From NCBI RefSeq assembly GCF_033971905.1, contig NZ_JALBUT010000008.1:71850-135849 (forward strand): a stretch of DNA of 64,000 nt, written 5' to 3'. The DNA comes from Intestinicryptomonas porci (GTDB lineage Bacteria; Verrucomicrobiota; Verrucomicrobiia; Opitutales; Intestinicryptomonadaceae). The translations under genes were made by a program, and so were the position numbers. How positions within the stretch are numbered: position 1 is the first letter of the stretch; every line of letters begins with the position of its first letter. The notes below the pieces were generated by a model. The model was not told the DNA's origin. It saw only the letters and a program-made list of their open reading frames with translations, and searched no databases. Below, piece after piece: positions 1 through 7,625 of the stretch.

Positions 1-524
1 ATTATTCCCATTGATTTGTGTGAAAACAAGTTTTCCGCAAGGCTTGCGCCTACATCTCCCGCGCCGATGATTGCAACCCTCTTTTTTATGTTGCCGTGAA
101 ATATTTTAGATTGTGAACGCTCTCTTTTTCCATGGAAAAACATTCTTATGGCGGCAAAAAAAATTATGGATAAAAAATAATCGATTAGAATTACGCCCCT
201 TGGAATTACCCACCCGAATTTAATCAGGATTTGGCTTGATGCGAGCAGGAATGCCGCGCTTGCCGTAAACGCCCAAAATTGGTTTGCGAGGTCGGTCTTG
301 TGGAAAAATTTGAACAGAATGTTGAATTGCCCGAAAATCGCCAAAAAAAACAGCTTTGCGGCAATTATTAAAACGAAAGTCTTTGGCGAAAGGAACTTGC
401 AAATTTCAACAAAATTAAAATCGAACCTCAAAATAAAAGCTCCCGCAAGAGATAAAAAAGCAAGCAGGGCATATACTCCTGCGAGCGCGTAAGGTTTTGC
501 GGAAAATTCCTTTTTTAAATCCAT
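1..524 (-). CDS. CapD/WbpM-like polysaccharide biosynthesis protein (partial)
   Basis: Partial gene: the start is at 524 and the 3' part lies outside the window. About 174 residues are visible. They hold several hydrophobic segments (roughly residues 12-35, 45-65, 85-105, 115-135) followed by a Rossmann-type motif VAIIGAGDVGASLAENLF near residue 155. That order, membrane segments then a first nucleotide-binding fold, is what the CapD/WbpM/PglF family of membrane NDP-sugar 4,6-dehydratases shows before its catalytic SDR domain. The catalytic domain itself cannot be checked. It follows the glycosyltransferase gene by 68 bp on the same strand and probably ends the same surface-glycan operon. A related membrane protein carrying only the first Rossmann fold is the alternative. 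Confidence 0.7.
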   Translation of the reverse strand, partial: MDLKKEFSAKPYALAGVYALLAFLSLAGAFILRFDFNFVEICKFLSPKTFVLIIAAKLFFLAIFGQFNILFKFFHKTDLANQFWAFTASAAFLLASSQILIKFGWVIPRGVILIDYFLSIIFFAAIRMFFHGKRERSQSKIFHGNIKKRVAIIGAGDVGASLAENLFSHKSMGI

Positions 525-592
525 TTTAAATGCCTGAAAAATTTACAATTTCTTTAAGTACAACCAAACGCGCGCGAAAGTTCAAGACAAAA

Positions 593-1729
593 CTATTTCC
601 CGCAAAATTCGGCGAGTTTAACCGCAAGCTTTTGCGCGACATTCGGGCTGAAATACCGGATTGTTTGCTTCGTGGCTTCGGCGCAGGATTTTTGGGTTTT
701 AAAAAGGCTTGCCTTTTGCGCGGCGTCCATAATTTGTTCGGGATTTTCCGCGCAAATTCCCGCGCCTGATTTTTGGCAGACAAAATGGGCGTTTGTGCCG
801 CTTGGCCCAAGGTAAATTACGGGAAGCCCGAACGATGTATATCCTGAAAATTTGCTCGGGCTTACGACGCCTTTTAATTCATCGTTTAAAAGAACCACTC
901 CGTAGTCGAAACCGTTTTGCCTGTAAAACTCTCCAAGCGCATTGTAGTCTTTCACAAATCCGAATGTTTTAAACTCGGCATTGCATTCGCGGCACATATT
1001 TTTAAAAGTTTCCTTTGCATATTTGCTTTCGCCGCAATAGCAAAATTCTACGCTTTTTAACTTCACAAGCTCTTTTAAAAATATTTTCAGGTTTTCCGTC
1101 GAATGCGCCCTTCCGAGATTTCCGTTATACAAAAGCCTTACGGGGTCGTTTGCTTCCCCTTTTTTTGCAAGGTCGAGCCATTTGGGATTTTGGAGGGAGA
1201 AAGTCGGGCATACAAATGTTTCGACATTTGGCGCGCGCTCTTTTACAAGCTCTTGCATGGCTTCGTCAAGGCATACAACCAAATCAAATTTCTTCAAAAA
1301 GAATTTGTCGATTTTATCAAGGACACGCCATATAAAATTTATAAAAGAGCCTCTTTTTGTGGTTCTGACACCGAAAACAGGATGGTAATCCATCAGCCAA
1401 AATATTTTTTTGCGCCTTAGAAGCATTGCCCAAAAGGCATATGTAATTTGTATTAGAGGCGGCGTTGAGCGCACGAAAACAACGTCGGCTTTCGAGCGCA
1501 AAATTTCAAACGGCGCGCAAATGTGCATATAGAAAAAATTAAACAGCCTGTCAGGTGCAAGGCTGTTTTTTCTTTTGTTTACAAAAAGACCATTCGCAAT
1601 TTTTATTTGAATATCAAATTCTTTTTGCAAATATTTTTGCGTGTGAAACCAAAGGTTGTCTGTATTTTTTTCTTCGTTTAAGCCTGCCTTGTCGGCAAAT
1701 TCGTAAACGTACAAAAATCTTTTTGTCAT
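593..1729 (-). CDS. Glycosyltransferase, GT4/WbuB-like
   Basis: A 378-residue soluble or peripheral glycosyltransferase, likely two Rossmann-like domains (GT-B fold). The N-terminal half contains ADVVFVRSTPPLIQ and IFWLMDYHPVFGVR, typical of GT4 enzymes of the WbuB kind that build O-antigen or capsule repeat units. The C-terminal half contains LLYNGNLGRAHSTENL, the usual donor-site entry of family 4. It overlaps the fcl stop by 4 bp (ATGA), so it is translationally coupled to GDP-fucose synthesis; a fucosyl or related deoxysugar transfer is a reasonable inference, but the donor and acceptor cannot be told from sequence. Confidence 0.8.
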   Translation of the reverse strand: MTKRFLYVYEFADKAGLNEEKNTDNLWFHTQKYLQKEFDIQIKIANGLFVNKRKNSLAPDRLFNFFYMHICAPFEILRSKADVVFVRSTPPLIQITYAFWAMLLRRKKIFWLMDYHPVFGVRTTKRGSFINFIWRVLDKIDKFFLKKFDLVVCLDEAMQELVKERAPNVETFVCPTFSLQNPKWLDLAKKGEANDPVRLLYNGNLGRAHSTENLKIFLKELVKLKSVEFCYCGESKYAKETFKNMCRECNAEFKTFGFVKDYNALGEFYRQNGFDYGVVLLNDELKGVVSPSKFSGYTSFGLPVIYLGPSGTNAHFVCQKSGAGICAENPEQIMDAAQKASLFKTQKSCAEATKQTIRYFSPNVAQKLAVKLAEFCGK

Positions 1730-2673
1730 ATCCTTATTTTGCCGCTTTCAAGCTCGCTTAAAAACGACTCGTAAGCGGATTTAACACCGTCTTTTATGGA
1801 ATATTTTGGAATCCACCCGAGAGAGCGTAGCAACGTTGTGTCGCACAGCTTGCGCGGCGTGCCGTCGGGCTTTGTCTCGTCGCGGATTATTTTGCCTTTA
1901 AATCCGACTGTTTCCGCCACGATTTCGGCAAGCTCCCTTATGGAAACTTCTTCTCCGCTTCCGAGATTTACCAAATCGGGGGGATTATCTAAATTTAACA
2001 GGTGGACGCATGCGCTTGCAAGGTCGTCAACATGTAGAAATTCCCTAAGCGGAGTGCCTGTTCCCCAAAGTTCGACGCTTTCGGCATTTGAAACCTTTGC
2101 CTCATGAAATCTGCGTATTAAAGCGGGCAACACATGGGAATTCTTTTCGTGGTAATTGTCCCCCGGACCGTAGAGGTTTGTCGGCATCGCGCTGTGATAG
2201 CATAGCCCGTATTGCTTGCGGTAATATTCGCAAAGTTTAAGCCCCGCAATTTTCGCAATGGCGTAAGCTTCGTTTGTCTTTTCCAGTTCGCTTGTAAGAA
2301 GCGCGCTTTCGGGAATCGGCTGAGGCGCCATTCTCGGGTATATGCAGGTGCTTCCCAAAAACAAAAGCCTTTTTACGCCCGCCTTGCGCGCGGCTCTTAT
2401 CGAATTTAGCGCGATTGCCAGATTGATTTCAATAAATTCTGCGGGGTAAGTGCTGTTTGCCAAAATTCCGCCGACTTTTGCCGCCGCAATTACGGCCGCG
2501 TCGGGTTTTTCCGCATTGAAAAAATCTTCGGTTGAAGTTTGGCTTGTCAAGTCCAAGTCTTTGTGCGCCCGCAAGACAAGATTTTCATAGCCTGCGTTTT
2601 GCAAGGCGCGGACTATTGCCGAGCCCACCATTCCGTTATGACCTGCGACAAAAATTTTATCAGACTTTTTCAT
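1726..2673 (-). CDS. fcl: GDP-L-fucose synthase
   Basis: 315 residues, the usual length for GDP-4-keto-6-deoxymannose 3,5-epimerase/4-reductase (Fcl/WcaG), an extended SDR enzyme making GDP-L-fucose with NADPH. The N-terminal nucleotide motif is VAGHNGMVGSAIVRAL, and the catalytic Tyr-Lys pair is in YAIAKIAGLKLCEYY, with LFLGSTCIYPRMAPQPIPE before it, a strong family signature. It lies 3 bp after gmd, whose product is its substrate, so the two adjacent genes form the complete de novo GDP-fucose route from GDP-mannose. Confidence 0.95.
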   Translation of the reverse strand: MKKSDKIFVAGHNGMVGSAIVRALQNAGYENLVLRAHKDLDLTSQTSTEDFFNAEKPDAAVIAAAKVGGILANSTYPAEFIEINLAIALNSIRAARKAGVKRLLFLGSTCIYPRMAPQPIPESALLTSELEKTNEAYAIAKIAGLKLCEYYRKQYGLCYHSAMPTNLYGPGDNYHEKNSHVLPALIRRFHEAKVSNAESVELWGTGTPLREFLHVDDLASACVHLLNLDNPPDLVNLGSGEEVSIRELAEIVAETVGFKGKIIRDETKPDGTPRKLCDTTLLRSLGWIPKYSIKDGVKSAYESFLSELESGKIRI

Positions 2674-2676
2674 TTG

Positions 2677-3723
2677 TTATTTTGCCTCTTTCTTAGCGAG
2701 TTCAAAGTCTGCGTCCGTCATTATTTCCACGAGCTTCTTAAATGTGGTTTTGGGTTCCCATCCGAGTTCGCGCTTGGCTTTTTCGGGATTTCCCAACAAA
2801 AAGTCAACTTCCGTCGGGCGGTAGTATCTTGGAGAAACTTCGACGACGGTTTTTCCCGTTTTTTTGTCTATTCCCTTTTCGTTTTCGGCTTTCCCGCTCC
2901 ATTCGATTTCCATTCCGAGCCTGCCGAAAGCAAGTTCCACAAATTCTCTTACCGTATGCGTTTCGTTTGTCGCCAAGACATATTCAGACGGCTTTTCAGC
3001 CTGCAATATGCGCCACATGCCTTCGACATATTCGGGGGCGTATCCCCAGTCGCGCTTAGAATCCATATTCCCCAAAACGAGCTTGTCTTGCAAGCCCAGC
3101 TTGATTTTGCCCGCGGCGCGGGTTATCTTGCGCGTTACGAAAGTTTCGCCGCGACGTTCGGATTCATGGTTAAAGAGAATGCCGTTGCTTGCGAAAATAT
3201 TGTAGGCTTCGCGGTAATTGATTACAATCCAGTAGGCGTACTGTTTCGCTACGGCATAGGGGCTGCGCGGATAAAACGGGGTGTTTTCCGTTTGCGGAAT
3301 TTCCTGAACTTTTCCGAAAAGCTCAGATGTCGATGCTTGGTAAAATCTTGTCTTTTTCACAAGACCGACGTCTTTTATGGCGTCCAAAAATCTGAGGGTT
3401 GCAATGGCGTCCACATCTGCGGTGTATTCGGGAACTTCAAAGCTGACCTTGACGTGCGATTGCGCGCCGAGATTATAGATTTCGTCAGGCTCCGTCTTTT
3501 CGAGTATTCGGTTTAAGTTTGAAGAGTCTGTCAAATCTCCGTAATGCAGGAAGAGGCTGTCTTTTAGCGCGGGATTATTGTACAAATGGTCAATTCTTTG
3601 CGTGTTAAAAGAGCTTGAACGCCGAATTATTCCGTGGACGACATAGCCTTTTGAAATTAAAAGTTCGGTTAAATATGAACCGTCTTGACCCGTGATTCCT
3701 GTAATGAGAGCTTTCTTCTTCAT
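2677..3723 (-). CDS. gmd: GDP-mannose 4,6-dehydratase
   Basis: 348 residues. Converts GDP-D-mannose to GDP-4-keto-6-deoxy-D-mannose. The NADP motif is ALITGITGQDGSYLTELL, followed by HGIIRRSSSFNTQRIDHLY, which is diagnostic of Gmd. The catalytic region STSELFGKVQEIPQ and YAVAKQYAYW carries the Tyr-x3-Lys pair, and NHESERRGETFVTRKITRA is also conserved in the family. It is the first gene of the minus-strand glycan operon; a possible promoter lies just upstream at 3742-3771. Function is secure. Confidence 0.97.
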   Translation of the reverse strand: MKKKALITGITGQDGSYLTELLISKGYVVHGIIRRSSSFNTQRIDHLYNNPALKDSLFLHYGDLTDSSNLNRILEKTEPDEIYNLGAQSHVKVSFEVPEYTADVDAIATLRFLDAIKDVGLVKKTRFYQASTSELFGKVQEIPQTENTPFYPRSPYAVAKQYAYWIVINYREAYNIFASNGILFNHESERRGETFVTRKITRAAGKIKLGLQDKLVLGNMDSKRDWGYAPEYVEGMWRILQAEKPSEYVLATNETHTVREFVELAFGRLGMEIEWSGKAENEKGIDKKTGKTVVEVSPRYYRPTEVDFLLGNPEKAKRELGWEPKTTFKKLVEIMTDADFELAKKEAK

Positions 3724-3741
3724 AATAACAATAAAACAATA

Positions 3742-3771
3742 TTAGTATGTTTCAAAAAAAATTTTTATCAA
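3742..3771 (-). promoter_or_regulatory. Possible promoter of the gmd-fcl-glycosyltransferase operon
   Basis: On the minus strand TTGATA (3766-3771) and TACTAA (3742-3747) are separated by 18 bp, about 20 bp before the gmd start. The region is AT-rich, so chance matches are easy; offered as a weak prediction. Confidence 0.35.
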
Positions 3772-3878
3772 CAAAAAACAGCAAGTTAGAATTGCTTTCT
3801 ATGTTTTGGATAATTAGAAATTAAAGTTTTGAACTGCCCGCAAGTTTACATGAAAGCAATGATAGAGGGCAAAGAAAT

Positions 3879-3903
3879 AAAAAAAGCATCCTATTACGGA
3901 TGC
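3879..3903 (-). terminator. Terminator of tRNA-Leu
   Basis: Minus-strand hairpin GCATCC/GGATGC with a short loop followed by seven T. It lies about 60 bp after the 3' end of tRNA-Leu and before gmd, so it should separate the tRNA transcript from the glycan operon. Confidence 0.7.
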
Positions 3904-3963
3904 GTTGGCTGTATAATTTAAAATTTGAAAAATTTGATTATTTCTGTTATAGCACGTTTTTAA

Positions 3964-4047
3964 TACCTGGAGTGGGGGTCGAACCCACATGAGCCAAAAC
4001 TCGACGGATTTTGAGTCCGTTGCGTCTGCCAATTCCGCCATCCAGGC
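3964..4047 (-). tRNA. tRNA-Leu (anticodon CAA)
   Basis: 84-nt class II tRNA on the minus strand. It begins GCCTGGATGGCGGAATTGG, has anticodon stem ACGGA/TCCGT enclosing loop CTCAAAA (anticodon CAA, reads UUG), a long variable arm GAG-TTTTGG-CTC and a T arm with loop TTCGACC. The discriminator is A, as expected for leucine. The acceptor stem pairs fully apart from a G-U at the first pair. The 3' CCA is not encoded. A promoter and terminator flank it. Confidence 0.93.
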
Positions 4048-4063
4048 AAAATTTAAAGTACAA

Positions 4064-4092
4064 ATAAGATTATTTTTTCGGAGATATGTCAA
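4064..4092 (-). promoter_or_regulatory. Promoter of tRNA-Leu
   Basis: Minus-strand TTGACA (4087-4092), a 17-bp spacer and TCTTAT (4064-4069), placed 17 bp before the mature 5' end of the tRNA. Spacing and position fit a housekeeping sigma-70 type promoter. Confidence 0.6.
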
Positions 4093-4154
4093 GGCTTTTT
4101 AAATATTTTTTTTAAATTTCTTTTCTTTTGTGTGTCTTTTGCTTTCTTTAAAAG

Positions 4155-4182
4155 TTGACAACATACCCAATAGCCCTAACAT
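4155..4182 (+). promoter_or_regulatory. Promoter of tig-clpP-clpX
   Basis: TTGACA (4155-4160), a 16-bp spacer and TAACAT (4177-4182), about 35 bp before the trigger factor start. The perfect -35 and good spacing make it the likely promoter of the three-gene operon. Confidence 0.6.
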
Positions 4183-4217
4183 TTCCCTCTTATTTATTAC
4201 AGTAGAGAACTTTTATT

Positions 4218-5537
4218 ATGAAAACAAATATCGAAAAAATTAACGATACAAGGCGTAAAATTGTGGTTTCTTTCGACTCGTCGGAAGTTGCAAAAGAAAA
4301 AGAAGGCGTGGTTGCGGAATTTGTTCAATATGCTAAAATCCCCGGTTTTAGGGCTGGCAAGGCTCCAAAAGACATGGTTTTAAAGCGTTTTTCAGGCGAC
4401 ATTAAGGCGCAGCTCGAACGCGTTGTAACAAACAAGGCTGTGGAAGCGTTGAACGGCATTAAAGAATTTGACTTGTTTGCTGTTGTCGATTTGCAAAACA
4501 ACGACATCGAATCTTCGGAAGGCGCGGCGTTGACTTTCACTGCCGACATCTATCCGGAAGTAAAACTTCCCGAAGACTACAAGACCGAAGTCGAACTTTC
4601 ACCCGTTGAAGCCACCGAAGACGAAATCCAAAAGACGGTTGATTTCTATCGCAACCAGCGCGCTCAGTATAACAAAATCGAAGACCGCGCGGCTCAAAAG
4701 GGCGATTTCGTGCAAGTTTCCTACGAAGGAAAAATCGACGGCAAAAGCATTGACGAGCTTGTTGAAAAGCCCGCCATGTACGGAAAGCAAAAGGGCACTT
4801 GGGAAGAAGCGGGCAATACCGACGTTCCCGGCGTTCGCTCCATAATCGAAGGCGTTGTCGGAATGAAAGTCGGCGAAAAGAAGAATGTCGAAGAAATTTT
4901 CGCGGCGGACTTCCCTGAAGCCGCTTTGGCGGGCAAAACTGCGGTTTACGAACTCGAACTTAACGAAATCCGCGAAAAGAAGCTTCCCGAAATTGACGAA
5001 GCGTTTTTGAAGGATATGGGCGACAAGACGGAAGCTGATTTCCGCGCGCGCCTTGCAAAGGACATCACTGCCGAAAAGACTCAGCACAACGAAGTTTTAA
5101 AACGCCAGTACGCGGTTGACAAGCTTATGGAAGGCGTCGATTTCCCGCTCCCCGAATCCGCTCTTGAAGAAGAACGCCAGTCGGTTTTGCAGGAAATGAT
5201 GATGCGCTTCATGTCCTCCGGAGCGACGAAGGAAGACTTGGAAAAGAACAAGGAAAGCCTTTTTGAAAACGCCACAAAAGAAGCGGAACCCCGCGCCAAA
5301 ATGCGCATTTTCCTAAACAGGGTTGCGGTTGCAAACAGCTTGAAGGTTGATAACGAAGACATGCAGCGCATGCTCTGGCAGGAATCCGTGCGCACCCGCA
5401 CGCGTCCCGAAGAGCTTATAAAGCAGCTCAAAAAGGATCAGGCGCGCATAAACAGAATGCGCTCCGACGCTCTCTTGCAGAAGGCAATCAATTTCATCGC
5501 TGAAAAAGCGGAAGTTAAAATCGTTGAAAAGAAATAG
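4218..5537 (+). CDS. tig: Trigger factor
   Basis: 439-residue ribosome-associated chaperone with peptidyl-prolyl isomerase activity, full family length. The N-terminal ribosome-binding signature appears as GFRAGKAPKDMV (usual form GFRxGKxP) near residue 44. A FKBP-like middle domain at about 160-250 starts QKGDFVQVSYEGKIDG, and the long helical C-terminal domain contains LPEIDEAFLKDMG. It is followed by clpP and clpX, the same order as in many bacteria, linking nascent-chain folding with degradation. A 44-bp gap without a clear terminator separates it from clpP, so co-transcription is likely. Confidence 0.96.
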   Translation: MKTNIEKINDTRRKIVVSFDSSEVAKEKEGVVAEFVQYAKIPGFRAGKAPKDMVLKRFSGDIKAQLERVVTNKAVEALNGIKEFDLFAVVDLQNNDIESSEGAALTFTADIYPEVKLPEDYKTEVELSPVEATEDEIQKTVDFYRNQRAQYNKIEDRAAQKGDFVQVSYEGKIDGKSIDELVEKPAMYGKQKGTWEEAGNTDVPGVRSIIEGVVGMKVGEKKNVEEIFAADFPEAALAGKTAVYELELNEIREKKLPEIDEAFLKDMGDKTEADFRARLAKDITAEKTQHNEVLKRQYAVDKLMEGVDFPLPESALEEERQSVLQEMMMRFMSSGATKEDLEKNKESLFENATKEAEPRAKMRIFLNRVAVANSLKVDNEDMQRMLWQESVRTRTRPEELIKQLKKDQARINRMRSDALLQKAINFIAEKAEVKIVEKK

Positions 5538-5581
5538 CTTTTCAAAAGCGATTTTTTGCCGAATAGAAAATCTCAAAAGAC

Positions 5582-6178
5582 ATGAGTTATTATAACATAC
5601 CATACGTTTTCGAGCGCGACGGCAGAACCGAGCGCACTTGGGATATTTATTCGCGCCTGTTGAAGGATAGAATTATATTCATCGGCACTCCCATTGACGA
5701 CTATGTCGCCAATGCGGTTGTGGCGCAGATGCTGTTCTTGCAAATGGAGGACTCAAAAAAAGATGTCCATCTTTACATCAACAGCCCCGGCGGTTCCATC
5801 ACTGCGGGAATGGCAATTTACGACACGATGAACTTCTTGCAGTGCGATGTCGTAACTTACTGCGTAGGGCAGGCGGCGAGCATGGCGACGGTTTTGCTTT
5901 CGGCGGGGGCGAAGGGCAAGAGGTATGCTCTGCCTAATTCGCGCGTAATGATTCATCAGCCGAGGGGTGGTGCGGGAGGTCAGACTTCCGATATTACGAT
6001 TGCGGCAAATGAAATTCTGCGCTGGCGCAAAACCTTGAACCAAATTCTTGCGCGCAACACAGGCAAGTCTGTCGAACAAATCGAAAAAGACTCCGACCGC
6101 GATTTCTTTATGTCGGCTTCCGATGCCTTGAATTACGGCATTGTTGATAAGGTTATAGAAGCCAAGCCGCGCTCATAA
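5582..6178 (+). CDS. clpP: ATP-dependent Clp protease proteolytic subunit
   Basis: 198 residues, normal length. Serine peptidase S14 that assembles as a tetradecamer and degrades substrates fed by ClpX. The catalytic triad can be placed as Ser100 in GQAASMATVLL, His125 in VMIHQPRGG and Asp174 in SDRDFF; the 25- and 49-residue spacings equal those of the E. coli enzyme. The N-terminus is short, so little or no propeptide is removed. It ends 2 bp before clpX, showing tight coupling with its unfoldase. Confidence 0.97.
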   Translation: MSYYNIPYVFERDGRTERTWDIYSRLLKDRIIFIGTPIDDYVANAVVAQMLFLQMEDSKKDVHLYINSPGGSITAGMAIYDTMNFLQCDVVTYCVGQAASMATVLLSAGAKGKRYALPNSRVMIHQPRGGAGGQTSDITIAANEILRWRKTLNQILARNTGKSVEQIEKDSDRDFFMSASDALNYGIVDKVIEAKPRS

Positions 6179-6180
6179 AC

Positions 6181-7407
6181 ATGGACAAGGAAAACGAGCC
6201 AAGGTGCAGTTTCTGCGGCAGGGGAAGAAGCGAAGTATCGAACTTCTTTTCAGGCAAGGACGGGTCTTTGATATGTCCCTCGTGCGTAGAGGCACTTCAT
6301 AATATGCTTGAAGTGTACATGAAGCAGTCCAAGCGCGAAGAGCAGAAACAGATGTTGAATTTCAATCTGAAAAGCCCCTCCGAAATAAAGAGGGCTTTGG
6401 ACGAGTACATAATCGGGCAAGACGACGCCAAGAAAGTTTTGAGTGTTGCGGTTTACAACCACTACAAACGCTTGAAGTCTAAGATTGAAGGCGGAGAGTC
6501 GAACGAGCTCCTTGAAAAATTCAAGGACGTAGATGTTGAAAAGAGCAATATTTTGCTGATAGGTCCTACGGGGAGCGGCAAGACTTTCCTTGCCCGCACT
6601 CTTGCCCAAATGCTCGACGTCCCGTTCGCGATAGGAGACGCAACTACGCTTACCGAGGCGGGCTATGTCGGCGAAGACGTCGAAAATATCGTTTTGAATT
6701 TGCTGCGCGCGGCGGATTTCAATGTGGAAAAAGCGCAGTGCGGCATTATTTACATTGACGAAATCGATAAAATCGGCAGAAAAACCCAAAATGTTTCCAT
6801 TACCCGCGATGTCGGCGGAGAGGGCGTCCAGCAGGCACTTTTGAAGATTTTGGAAGGTACTGTTTGCAACATTCCGCCAAAGGGCGGCAGGAAGCACCCC
6901 GACCAAGAGTATATCCGCGTTGATACCCGCAACATTCTCTTTATTTGCGGCGGGGCGTTTGTGGGGCTGGATAAAATTGTGGAAAGACGCTCCGCAAACA
7001 AGGTCTTGGGCTTTAACGAAAGCGTTTCCGATTCCGACAGCGGGTGCGACGTTTTAAAAAACGTTCAGCCCGAAGACTTGACGCAGTTCGGCTTCATTCC
7101 CGAATTTATCGGCAGGCTTCCGATGGTAAGTGTCTTGAACCAGCTTTCGCGCGACGATTTGATAAATATATTGACGAAAACCAAAAATTCTTTGGTGCGC
7201 CAGTTTGGCAAGCTTTTCGCCTTTGACGGCGTCGAGCTTGAATTTACCGATGAAGCGGTTGCCGCCATTGCCGACAAGGCGATTGCGCTCGGCACGGGCG
7301 CGAGGGCTTTGCGCTCGATTATGGAGGGCGTGATGCTTGACATAATGTACAGATTGCCCGATAATCCGCAAAAAAAGGTCGTCATCACAAAAGACGACAT
7401 TAAATAG
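6181..7407 (+). CDS. clpX: ATP-dependent Clp protease ATP-binding subunit ClpX
   Basis: 408 residues. AAA+ unfoldase partner of ClpP. The N-terminal zinc-binding domain has Cys9, Cys12, Cys32 and Cys35. Walker A is GPTGSGKTFLAR near residues 127-138, Walker B is IIYIDEIDKIG, and the pore loop region GYVGEDVENI is present. The C-terminal part contains PEFIGRLPMVSVLNQL and GARALRSIMEGVMLDIMY, as in all ClpX. A strong terminator follows at 7432-7464. Confidence 0.98.
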   Translation: MDKENEPRCSFCGRGRSEVSNFFSGKDGSLICPSCVEALHNMLEVYMKQSKREEQKQMLNFNLKSPSEIKRALDEYIIGQDDAKKVLSVAVYNHYKRLKSKIEGGESNELLEKFKDVDVEKSNILLIGPTGSGKTFLARTLAQMLDVPFAIGDATTLTEAGYVGEDVENIVLNLLRAADFNVEKAQCGIIYIDEIDKIGRKTQNVSITRDVGGEGVQQALLKILEGTVCNIPPKGGRKHPDQEYIRVDTRNILFICGGAFVGLDKIVERRSANKVLGFNESVSDSDSGCDVLKNVQPEDLTQFGFIPEFIGRLPMVSVLNQLSRDDLINILTKTKNSLVRQFGKLFAFDGVELEFTDEAVAAIADKAIALGTGARALRSIMEGVMLDIMYRLPDNPQKKVVITKDDIK

Positions 7408-7431
7408 CCAAGCGGAAAATTTTTTCAAAAT

Positions 7432-7464
7432 GCCGAAAATTCCTATGATTTTCGGCGTTTTTTT
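7432..7464 (+). terminator. Terminator after clpX
   Basis: Hairpin GCCGAAAAT/ATTTTCGGC with a 7-nt loop and a run of seven T. It ends the tig-clpP-clpX transcript. Confidence 0.8.
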
Positions 7465-7540
7465 CGTCTTTTTACATATTGGCAATTTTTACAAGTTATT
7501 GTGGCTTTTGAAATATTTGCAAAAAAATTAAAAAAAATGC

Positions 7541-7567
7541 TTGAATTTCGTCAGCTTTTGATATACC
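7541..7567 (+). promoter_or_regulatory. Promoter-like element of the first PEP-CTERM gene
   Basis: TTGAAT (7541-7546) and TATACC (7562-7567) are 15 bp apart, preceded by AAAAAATGC. The same arrangement, with TTGACT-15-TATACT, lies before the third PEP-CTERM gene at 11298-11324, and both are followed by a near-identical leader including TTTATTTTTCTATTTTAA. The conservation suggests a real shared promoter despite the short spacer. Confidence 0.5.
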
Positions 7568-7625
7568 CGTTATAAAAATTTTTATTTTTCTATTTTAAAT
7601 ATATCTATATAAATTAGCTTACAAA

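Noticed and set aside
2539..3516. 325-residue plus-strand ORF antisense to gmd
   Set aside because: Shadow of a strongly conserved gene; Phe/Arg/Cys-rich with no motif.
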